Below are positions 7,124-13,739 of a stretch of DNA of 19,306 nucleotides, piece by piece. The notes below the pieces were generated by a model, which was not told where the DNA came from, ran no database searches, and saw only the letters and a program-made list of their open reading frames with translations. The stretch is from DATFAS01 sp035254305. Lineage in GTDB: Bacteria > Bacillota > Bacilli > Aneurinibacillales > RAOX-1. Position 1 is the first letter of the stretch; each line of letters starts with the position of its first letter. The stretch covers positions 1 through 19,306 of the forward strand of contig DATFAS010000046.1 of the NCBI GenBank assembly GCA_035254305.1. The letters are read 5' to 3'. The translations under genes were made by a program, and so were the position numbers.

Positions 7124-8671
7124 ATGAGCATGTATGATAAAATAGACGATTTAATGGAGAGAAAATTAAAGGTCGAGCTTGGTGGCGGCTATAAGCGTAT
7201 CGATTCTCAACATGCACGAGGTAAGCTTACAGCACGTGAACGGATTTATCTATTATTAGATGAAGATACTTTTGTAGAATTAAATCCATTCATTGAACAT
7301 CGTGGGACTCATTTTGGAATGGATCAGATGGAAGCACCTGGTGAGGGTGTGGTAACGGGATATGGGAAAATTCATGGTAGGCTCGTATATGTTTTTGCTC
7401 AGGATTTTACCGTTTTCGGTGGAGCACTTGGTGAAATGCATGCAGTGAAAGTCTCGAGAATTATGGATCTAGCCGCTCAGAATGGTGCACCAATTATCGG
7501 TCTTAATGACTCTGGTGGTGCAAGAATACAAGAAGGCGTGGGCTCCCTTGATGGATATGGTCATATCTTCTACCGTAATTCGATCTATTCCGGAGTGGTT
7601 CCACAGATCTCAGTTATTCTAGGGCCATGTGCTGGAGGAGCCGTTTATTCACCAGCGATTACTGACTTCGTCTTCATGGTTGAGAAAACAAGCCAAATGT
7701 TTATTACAGGACCCAAGGTTATTGAAACAGTAACGGGTGAGAAAATCTCAGGCGAAGATCTAGGAGGCGCACGAGTACATTCCGCGATTAGTGGAAACGT
7801 TCACTTCACAGCAGCATCGGAACCAGATGTGCTGGAGGATGTCCGCAGATTGCTTAGCTTCCTTCCACAAAATCATGAGGAAAAGCCTCCTGTTGTTCCA
7901 TCAGTTGCAGATGATGGATGGTGCAGTGAATTAGCTGAGCTTGTTCCTGTTGAAGGAACGAAAGTATATGATGTACGCAAAGTGATTGCACAAGTGATTG
8001 ATAACGGAGACTTCATGGAAGTTCAACCGAATTTTGCTGGAAATATTGTAATCGGTCTTGCTCGAATTGATGGTCATTCTGTTGGTATCATAGCTAATCA
8101 GCCAAAGGTGATGGCAGGAGGCTTGGATATCAATTCTTCAGATAAGCTAGCACGTTTTATTCGTTTCTGTGATTCCTTCCAAATTCCTTTGATCACATTC
8201 GAGGATGTTACAGGATTCTTCCCAGGCATTAATCAAGAACATGGTGGAATTATTCGACATGGAGCCAAAATCCTATATGCTTATTCCGAGGCAACGGTTC
8301 CTAAGATTACAGTAATCCTAAGAAAAGCATTTGGAGGCGCTTATGTGGCTCTAAATTCTAAGGCAATTGGAGCCGATGTTGTCTTCGCTTGGCCAAATGC
8401 AGAAATTGCGGTGATGGGTCCTGAAGGGGCAGCCAATATCATTTTCTCAAAAGAAATTGAGCAAAGTGAAGATCCAATTAGTACACGTGCACTGAAAATT
8501 GCAGAATACCGAGAGAAATTCGCTAATCCGTATGTGGCTGCAGCAAATGGAATGGTCGATGATGTCATTGATCCTCGTGAGACTCGTAAGAAGCTGAAAG
8601 AAACACTTGAAATGCTAAGAAATAAAAAGGAAAATCGTCCGGCTAAGAAGCACGGGAATATTCCTTTATAG
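7124..8671 (+). CDS. Acyl-CoA carboxyltransferase, beta subunit (propionyl-CoA carboxylase / MmdA / 12S type)
   Basis: Transfers CO2 from carboxybiotin to an acyl-CoA, most likely propionyl-CoA, giving methylmalonyl-CoA. At 515 aa it carries both crotonase-like halves in one chain. The oxyanion-hole elements are SGGAR (130-134) with GPCAGGAVYSP (168-178) in the N-half, and RKAFGGAY (400-407) with WPNAEIAVMGPEGAANIIF (423-441) in the C-half. V408 follows GGAY, where classical actinobacterial PccB has the specificity Asp; an aliphatic residue there is what I recall for the MmdA/12S/YqjD group. ATG 7124 lies 11 bases after GGAGAG; ATG 7130 is a less likely start. With the BCCP and carboxylase genes upstream it would form a split propionyl-CoA carboxylase. 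Methylmalonyl-CoA decarboxylase is less likely, because no membrane subunit is nearby. Confidence 0.9.
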   Translation: MSMYDKIDDLMERKLKVELGGGYKRIDSQHARGKLTARERIYLLLDEDTFVELNPFIEHRGTHFGMDQMEAPGEGVVTGYGKIHGRLVYVFAQDFTVFGGALGEMHAVKVSRIMDLAAQNGAPIIGLNDSGGARIQEGVGSLDGYGHIFYRNSIYSGVVPQISVILGPCAGGAVYSPAITDFVFMVEKTSQMFITGPKVIETVTGEKISGEDLGGARVHSAISGNVHFTAASEPDVLEDVRRLLSFLPQNHEEKPPVVPSVADDGWCSELAELVPVEGTKVYDVRKVIAQVIDNGDFMEVQPNFAGNIVIGLARIDGHSVGIIANQPKVMAGGLDINSSDKLARFIRFCDSFQIPLITFEDVTGFFPGINQEHGGIIRHGAKILYAYSEATVPKITVILRKAFGGAYVALNSKAIGADVVFAWPNAEIAVMGPEGAANIIFSKEIEQSEDPISTRALKIAEYREKFANPYVAAANGMVDDVIDPRETRKKLKETLEMLRNKKENRPAKKHGNIPL

Positions 8672-8685
8672 AATGAAAATAGGGT

Positions 8686-8722
8686 AGAATAAGCAGGCAC
8701 TTAAAGCCTGCTTATTCTTTTT
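8686..8722 (+). terminator. Intrinsic terminator of the propionyl-CoA cluster
   Basis: A 13-bp perfect stem AGAATAAGCAGGC (8686-8698) / GCCTGCTTATTCT (8706-8718) with a 7-base loop and a T-run. It lies 14 bases after the carboxyltransferase stop codon. Confidence 0.95.
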
Positions 8723-8789
8723 ATATAATAGAAGCTTTTTTCTTTTCTTTCTTTATGCTAACTTAGGTATTGAAGGGGGGAATAGTTAG

Positions 8790-9380
8790 TTGAAGAAGGA
8801 AACGAAAAGTTCTTTATTAAAGATGAAAAGATGGGTCACCGTCCTCTTCCTTGGAGGTACAGCATTTTTTGTTGTGATTGGATTGATGTTTTATTTCTAT
8901 ACGAACTATCATATTGTTTCCAAAAACACATGGGTTTCCATGCAACAGAAAATAGATGAACAAGAAAAAACAATAAAAGAGCAAGCAGCTAAATTAGAAA
9001 CTACAGCCAAAGGTAATGAGCCTGTATCTACACAGGGCACACAAAATAAGACATCTGTCAGTGATGCTACAGTCGAAAAAACAATAGAGACAAAACAGCA
9101 ACAACAGCCTGTTTTAAGTCAAGAAGAAAAGAAAACAGAGAGTAAACCAAATACTAATTATTCCTTACAAGATGCCTATCGGGAGATGGGGTTGAATCCT
9201 ACAGGTAACCATTCTGGCCAAGTGAAGGAATTAGGGATCGAGCTAATGAACTTCCGTAAACAACACCCTGGGTCTAGTTATACAGTGAAGGATGCTCTGA
9301 AGGAACTGCATGTCCAAAGCGCTAATCCATCTTTAGCAAACCTCAAACAAGCCATTCAATTGGTAGAATCGAAAAGTTAA
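8790..9380 (+). CDS. Single-pass membrane protein of unknown function with duplicated C-terminal motif
   Basis: I do not recognise this 196-aa protein. It has a short basic N-terminus, one membrane segment (about 15-38), a coiled-coil stretch (about 50-72, QQKIDEQEKTIKEQ), a Ser/Thr/Gln/Lys-rich linker (about 73-122) and a C-terminal region with two copies of a ~31-residue unit. These are Y124 onward (YSLQDAYREMGLNP) and Y164 onward (YTVKDALKELHVQS), aligning without gaps. The topology suggests a C-terminal part outside the membrane, joined by a flexible stalk. I chose TTG 8790 because AAGGGGGG (8773-8780) lies 9 bases before it. The in-frame ATG at 8823 has no ribosome binding site, although it would keep the membrane segment. 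It is flanked by terminators on both sides, so it is monocistronic. Confidence 0.8.
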   Translation: MKKETKSSLLKMKRWVTVLFLGGTAFFVVIGLMFYFYTNYHIVSKNTWVSMQQKIDEQEKTIKEQAAKLETTAKGNEPVSTQGTQNKTSVSDATVEKTIETKQQQQPVLSQEEKKTESKPNTNYSLQDAYREMGLNPTGNHSGQVKELGIELMNFRKQHPGSSYTVKDALKELHVQSANPSLANLKQAIQLVESKS

Positions 9381-9423
9381 AGTTCAACAGAACACACCAT
9401 TCTTTTACACACAAGATCAAGTA

Positions 9424-9457
9424 CAAAATAAAAATAACTAGCCAATAGGCTAGTTAT
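9424..9457 (-). terminator. Intrinsic terminator of the SR1/SR1P transcript
   Basis: On the minus strand, the perfect 10-bp stem ATAACTAGCC/GGCTAGTTAT closes a TATT loop and is followed by TTTTATTTT. It is 9 bases past the SR1P stop codon. Confidence 0.92.
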
Positions 9458-9466
9458 AGAAATATC

Positions 9467-9577
9467 TTATTTATCTTCATGGCTACAGCAGCCACATTTT
9501 CCATAAAGCACACTTACCTTCTCATCTTTCATGAAATCGATCGTTTTATCACAGTCTTGGCATACTAGAATGGTCAT
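9467..9577 (-). CDS. SR1P-family peptide (GapA-binding small protein)
   Basis: A 36-codon gene. The start MTILVCQDCDKTIDF and the later DEKVSVLYGKCGCC match the SR1P family closely: in B. subtilis SR1P I recall IVCQDC, DEKV, LYG and a second cysteine cluster in the same order. The two Cys pairs (C6, C9 and C28, C30/C31) suggest a metal-binding knuckle. In B. subtilis the peptide binds glyceraldehyde-3-phosphate dehydrogenase GapA and promotes its interaction with RNase J1. AAGGAG (9593-9588) lies 10 bases before the ATG, and a strong terminator follows the stop. The gene is leftward between two rightward units. Confidence 0.88.
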   Translation of the reverse strand: MTILVCQDCDKTIDFMKDEKVSVLYGKCGCCSHEDK

Positions 9578-9600
9578 AGTTAATTAGCTCCTTTTTAAAT

Positions 9601-9611
9601 GGTATGTCACA
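9601..9611 (-). promoter_or_regulatory. CcpN-like box 2
   Basis: The minus-strand sequence TGTGACATACC matches the CcpN consensus as I recall it (TRTGHYATAYW) at 10 of 11 positions. It lies just after the expected start of the SR1 RNA, 14 bases from the first box. Confidence 0.45.
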
Positions 9612-9624
9612 AAACTCATATCCG

Positions 9625-9635
9625 TATGTTATATT
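9625..9635 (+). promoter_or_regulatory. CcpN-like box 1 over the SR1 promoter -10
   Basis: TATGTTATATT matches TRTGHYATAYW at all 11 positions and covers the likely -10 of the SR1 promoter (9628-9633). In B. subtilis, CcpN represses sr1, gapB and pckA during growth on sugars. The match together with an SR1P gene makes this more than chance, but AT-rich DNA gives such matches easily. Confidence 0.5.
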
Positions 9636-9814
9636 TCTATATTAATCCAGATAATTAGGTTACGGAAGACTGCATTTTTGGTCTGTGCTGGTCAATTTTG
9701 GTCCCGACGAATGTCGAAGAAATAGGTTATCGATCAGCTCCACGCCTTTGTAAGAATAAAATAGGTTTCACTACCTGAGGATACCCAAAAAAAACTGAGG
9801 AGATGCATGAGTTC

Positions 9815-11629
9815 TTGTTTACAGTCTTTAAAAAATTATTGTGGTTTTTTAGAGAGCACCGAAAAAGATATACCCTTGCAATGACCATTCTGTTCCTATT
9901 AAACTTTGTTGAAATTGCACCACCCATAATTATAGGCAAAGCCATTGATGCCATGAATCAGGCAACACTAACACATACGGATTTGCTACTGACCATTACG
10001 TTTTACCTTGCTATTGTTCTCATTAATTATATTTTTGGATTTATTTGGATGTATCAGCTATTTGGTGGAGCTAATCTTTTGCAGCAGACTTTACGAATAC
10101 GGCTCATGCAGCATTTCTTAAAGATGACCCCGCCATTTTTTGAGAAGAACCGTACGGGGGATTTAATGGCAAGAGCAACAAATGACCTAAATGCGGTCTC
10201 TCAAACCGCGGGCTTCGGCATTTTAACGCTAATTGATTCCACCACATTTTCCGCTACGATTTTCATTACCATGGGGGTTGTAATAAGCTGGAAGTTGACT
10301 CTTGTCTCCTTATTGCCAATGCCCATTGTAGCCTTTGCCATGACGAAATACGGCAAGATTGTACATGAAAGATTTCTATTGGCCCAGGATGCATTTGGGG
10401 AGATGAATGACAGGGTATTAGAAACAATCGCAGGGATTCGTGTCGTTCGAGCTTTCGTCCAGGAGCAAGCGGAACAAGAACGGTTTGCTGAAACAGCAGA
10501 GATGGTTCATCAAAAAAATGTGGCCGTTGCTCGGATTGATTCTTTATTCGAACCAACCATTAGTCTTCTTGTAGGATTAACCTATCTTATTGGTCTTGGC
10601 TACGGTTCTTACATGGTATTTCAAAGTGAGATTACCTTAGGGGAGCTGACTTCTTTTAATGTGTACCTTGGGATGCTCATCTGGCCCATGCTTGCTGTAG
10701 GTGAGCTTATCAATACGTTACAACGAGGGAATGCATCCCTCGATCGTGTGAATGAGACACTTGCTTATCAGCCAGATGTTAGCGATACAGATGAAACTCG
10801 AAATAAACAGGTGATGATTCCACAGAATATTGACTTTGAACATTTCACTTTTCGTTATCCATTATCAATGGAAAATAATTTACAGGATATTTCATTAGAC
10901 ATCAAGCGAGGACAAACCATTGGGATCGTGGGTAAAACGGGAAGTGGAAAGTCAACAATCATCAATCAACTTTTGCGGGAATATCCTCCAGCCCAACGGG
11001 GAGTACTGCGTATCAACGGAATACCCATTGAACAAATTCCACTTACACAGCTTCATAGCTGGCTTGGTTATGTTCCGCAGGAACCTATGTTGTTTTCACG
11101 TTCTGTTGAAGAAAATGTCCGCTTCGGAGCACCAGAGGCAAGTGATGAAGAGGTGCACGGTGCCTTAGCGATAGCAGGCTTCATAAAAGACATAGCTGCA
11201 CTTCCTCTGGGAATTCAAACATTAGTGGGTGAGAAGGGGGTCAGTCTATCGGGTGGTCAAAAACAGCGAATTGCCTTAGCCAGAGCCCTAGTGATGAATC
11301 CAGAAATCCTTCTGCTTGATGACGCTATGTCAGCGGTGGACGCTAGAACAGAAGCACACATTCTTGGTGCCATCCGAAGGGAGAGAGTAGGCAAGACGAC
11401 GTTGATTGTGACTCACCGTCTATCCGCTGTAGAGCATGCCGATTGGATTATCGCCCTAAATGATGGAAAAATAATGGAGGAAGGAAAACATACTGACCTC
11501 ATTCAACGAGGTGGGTGGTATAGGGATCAATATGTTCGACAACAAACAGAGCAGCTTGTAGAACAGGGGATAGATGGACTTGAAGATCAACCAATATCGA
11601 CCAAGATGGAAAATGGGGTGATTGTATGA
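9815..11629 (+). CDS. bmrC: Heterodimeric multidrug ABC exporter subunit, BmrC (YheI) type
   Basis: An exporter half with six membrane segments and a C-terminal ATPase domain. Much of the chain agrees with B. subtilis YheI/BmrC as I remember it, for example TPPFFEKNRTGDLMAR and FNVYLGMLIWPM. Numbered from ATG 9803: Walker A GKTGSGKS (377-384), signature LSGGQ (482-486), Walker B ILLLDD (502-507) and H-loop His538. The catalytic Glu after Walker B is Asp507, marking the degenerate site of a heterodimer. The start is uncertain. GAGGAG (9797-9802) touches ATG 9803, which is too close, while TTG 9815 is 12 bases away and gives MFTVFKKLLWFF, which lines up with the YheI start. The stop overlaps the next start (ATGA), so the partners are translationally coupled. 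Confidence 0.92.
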   Translation: MFTVFKKLLWFFREHRKRYTLAMTILFLLNFVEIAPPIIIGKAIDAMNQATLTHTDLLLTITFYLAIVLINYIFGFIWMYQLFGGANLLQQTLRIRLMQHFLKMTPPFFEKNRTGDLMARATNDLNAVSQTAGFGILTLIDSTTFSATIFITMGVVISWKLTLVSLLPMPIVAFAMTKYGKIVHERFLLAQDAFGEMNDRVLETIAGIRVVRAFVQEQAEQERFAETAEMVHQKNVAVARIDSLFEPTISLLVGLTYLIGLGYGSYMVFQSEITLGELTSFNVYLGMLIWPMLAVGELINTLQRGNASLDRVNETLAYQPDVSDTDETRNKQVMIPQNIDFEHFTFRYPLSMENNLQDISLDIKRGQTIGIVGKTGSGKSTIINQLLREYPPAQRGVLRINGIPIEQIPLTQLHSWLGYVPQEPMLFSRSVEENVRFGAPEASDEEVHGALAIAGFIKDIAALPLGIQTLVGEKGVSLSGGQKQRIALARALVMNPEILLLDDAMSAVDARTEAHILGAIRRERVGKTTLIVTHRLSAVEHADWIIALNDGKIMEEGKHTDLIQRGGWYRDQYVRQQTEQLVEQGIDGLEDQPISTKMENGVIV

Positions 11630-13653
11630 ATGTGAATCGCAGATTGATTCAATATGCGAGGTTGTATTCGAAATCCATTCTAATTGCCCTTGTTATGCTT
11701 GCCTTAGCTGTGGGAACTGAACTGAGTGGCCCCTTCATCGCCAAATCATTAATTGATAAGCATATCCTTGGTGTGGAACAGACTTGGTACGAAACATCTC
11801 AAGTAGATCACCATGCCGTTTCCTATCAAGGGCATTGGCTTAAGAGAGGGGATTATTTCGAATCTACAGAAACTAAAGGCAACCCAGCAACCGTGTTGCA
11901 GGCAGGACAAAATTTCTATTTTGTCGATCAATCACTCCCTTTCCACGAGAACCCAACCATAAAGGATGGCTACATAACTGTTACAAGAAATGGACGTGAA
12001 CAAGAGTCTTTAACGGTACCAGCAATGAAGCTAACTAAAGAGGAATTATTTGCTTTCTACAAGCCGGAAGTTCCTTATATGTGGGAGTTAGCTTTGCTCT
12101 ATTTCATTCTATTAATGATGGCTTCCGTCCTTACTTATGGCCAGCATTATTTACTTGAAATCACGGCTAATCGAATTCTGCAAACCATGCGTCAAGATGT
12201 ATTTCATCAAATTCACCGTCTTCCTATTCATTATTTTGACCATATGCCGGCGGGGAAGGTGGTTTCACGAATTACGAATGATACAGAAGCGATTCGTGAT
12301 TTCTATGTAACGGTATTAGCTACTATTTTTTCCAGTGTGATGACGATGGTAGGGATTTATGTTGCATTACTCATTCTCGATGTTCGCTTCGCACTTATTT
12401 GTTTCTTATTAATCCCTCTGCTCATTCTATGGGTTACTTTCTATCGAAGGTATGCTGTTTCCATTAATCAAAGAATCAGAGTTCTACTTGGTGACATTAA
12501 TGCTATGGTAAATGAAACCATCCAGGGAATTTCGATTATTCGAATCTTTAACCGTCAGAGGAAGACGGTTGAGGAATTTGAATCACTGAATCAACAATAT
12601 TTTAACAGCCAAATGAAGCTTCTTCGTATTAATTCAGCAACAGGTTATAACTTAGTAGGAACTCTACGTAACCTCTTCTTAATTACTTTGATTGCGTATT
12701 TCGGGTATCAATCCTTAGGATTGGCTGGTGCTATTTCCTTTGGTTCTCTTTATGCTTTTGTCGATTACCTAGGTCGATTATTTCAACCTGTTTTTCAATT
12801 CGTTGGTCAACTATCCAACCTAGAGCAAGCAAGAGTGTCTGCGAAGAGAGTGTTCGAGCTTCTAGACGAACCGGGTGAGAATATAGTAGGGGGCAAAATC
12901 GATCGGTATCGTGGGGATGTTGTATTTGAAGATGTTTTTTTTAGTTATGATGGGAAAAAGGATGTGCTTAAAGGTATTTCCTTTCAGGCTAAACAAGGCC
13001 AGACTGTAGCACTTGTAGGGCATACCGGTTCTGGTAAAAGCACCATTATGAATTTATTATTTCGATTCTACGACCCAAGAGCAGGGCGAATCACCATCGA
13101 TGGAATGGACATTACGGAGATTCCTCGACAACACCTACGTAAATATATGGGTATAGTGCTTCAGGATCCCTATCTATTTACCGGAACGATTGCTTCGAAC
13201 GTAAGTCTTGGAGATCCCTCCATATCACGTGAACGAATCGATCAGTCATTAAGAGACGTGGGAGCAGATCGACTTCTTCACCATCTTCCTAAAGGATGGG
13301 ACGAACCTGTATTAGAGAAAGGAAATACGCTGTCAGCTGGGCAACGGCAGTTGATATCGTTTGCTCGTGCACTTGCCTTTGATCCGGCGATTCTCGTTCT
13401 AGATGAGGCTACTTCAAGCATCGATACCGAAACAGAAGCGGTGATCCAAGAAGCCCTGGAAGTTCTTAAGCGAGGTCGTACCACATTGATCATTGCTCAC
13501 CGACTTTCAACAGTTCGTCATTCAGATCAGATTCTGGTTCTAGATCGAGGAGTTATTGTAGAGAGAGGAACACATGAAGAACTCATAGGTTTGCAAGGAA
13601 AATACTATCAAATGTACCAGCTGCAGCAGGGTCAAGCGAAAATATCGATATAG
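11626..13653 (+). CDS. bmrD: Heterodimeric multidrug ABC exporter subunit, BmrD (YheH) type
   Basis: Partner of the preceding exporter half, 675 aa. It has a membrane domain with an extra hydrophilic block between the first two membrane segments (about 48-150), matching the extracellular domain characteristic of BmrD, then the ATPase domain. Walker A is GHTGSGKS (465-472), Walker B ILVLDE (589-594) with the catalytic Glu594, and H-loop His625. The signature is LSAGQ (569-573) instead of LSGGQ. So this subunit gives the working Walker A/B, which pairs with the normal LSGGQ of the first subunit, and its own odd signature faces the degenerate site. ATG 11626 overlaps the previous stop. In B. subtilis the complex exports drugs and is induced by ribosome-targeting antibiotics through a leader peptide. 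I found no upstream leader with a clear ribosome binding site here. Confidence 0.93.
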   Translation: MNVNRRLIQYARLYSKSILIALVMLALAVGTELSGPFIAKSLIDKHILGVEQTWYETSQVDHHAVSYQGHWLKRGDYFESTETKGNPATVLQAGQNFYFVDQSLPFHENPTIKDGYITVTRNGREQESLTVPAMKLTKEELFAFYKPEVPYMWELALLYFILLMMASVLTYGQHYLLEITANRILQTMRQDVFHQIHRLPIHYFDHMPAGKVVSRITNDTEAIRDFYVTVLATIFSSVMTMVGIYVALLILDVRFALICFLLIPLLILWVTFYRRYAVSINQRIRVLLGDINAMVNETIQGISIIRIFNRQRKTVEEFESLNQQYFNSQMKLLRINSATGYNLVGTLRNLFLITLIAYFGYQSLGLAGAISFGSLYAFVDYLGRLFQPVFQFVGQLSNLEQARVSAKRVFELLDEPGENIVGGKIDRYRGDVVFEDVFFSYDGKKDVLKGISFQAKQGQTVALVGHTGSGKSTIMNLLFRFYDPRAGRITIDGMDITEIPRQHLRKYMGIVLQDPYLFTGTIASNVSLGDPSISRERIDQSLRDVGADRLLHHLPKGWDEPVLEKGNTLSAGQRQLISFARALAFDPAILVLDEATSSIDTETEAVIQEALEVLKRGRTTLIIAHRLSTVRHSDQILVLDRGVIVERGTHEELIGLQGKYYQMYQLQQGQAKISI

Positions 13654-13687
13654 AAGAAAAGAGGGGTCTTCCTCATATTATTTGGGA

Positions 13688-13739
13688 AGGCTGCCACCTT
13701 ATCCTAAGGCCTGGTGCCAGCCTAGTTTTGTTTATTTTT
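13688..13739 (+). terminator. Intrinsic terminator of the ABC exporter operon
   Basis: The stem AGGCTG-C-CACC (13688-13698) / GGTG-C-CAGCCT (13713-13723), with a single C-C mismatch, is followed by AGTTTTGTTTATTTTT. It ends at the stop codon of the convergent UbiB-family gene. A small minus-strand stem, GAGG-AAGACC-CCTC followed by TTTTCTTC (from about 13673 leftward), might serve the opposite gene but is weak. Confidence 0.8.

Larger units (their letters stand above)
9424..9621 (-). ncRNA. Probable SR1 dual-function regulatory RNA (5' end estimated)
   Basis: The SR1P reading frame is carried here on a short transcript unit. A -10 element TATAAC (minus strand 9633-9628) would start an RNA near 9621, ending at the terminator near 9424. 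That is about 200 nt, close to the 205 nt known for B. subtilis SR1. No good -35 is visible, which fits a weak or regulated promoter. SR1 both encodes SR1P and base-pairs with the ahrC message in B. subtilis. Whether the pairing function is kept cannot be judged without the ahrC sequence of this organism. Confidence 0.55.

Noticed and set aside
8701..8729. Possible promoter TTAAAG-17-TATAAT before the membrane protein gene
   Set aside because: The -10 is perfect, but the -35 is poor and the elements lie within the loop and T-run of the preceding terminator, where such sequences arise by chance.
9604..9645. 13-codon ORF (ATG 9604) upstream of the exporter as a BmrB-like leader peptide
   Set aside because: It has no ribosome binding site, is much shorter than B. 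subtilis bmrB as I recall it, and overlaps the leftward SR1 promoter region.
10920..11168. Rightward 82-codon frame inside the BmrC-type gene
   Set aside because: It is an out-of-frame shadow over the Walker A region with no ribosome binding site.
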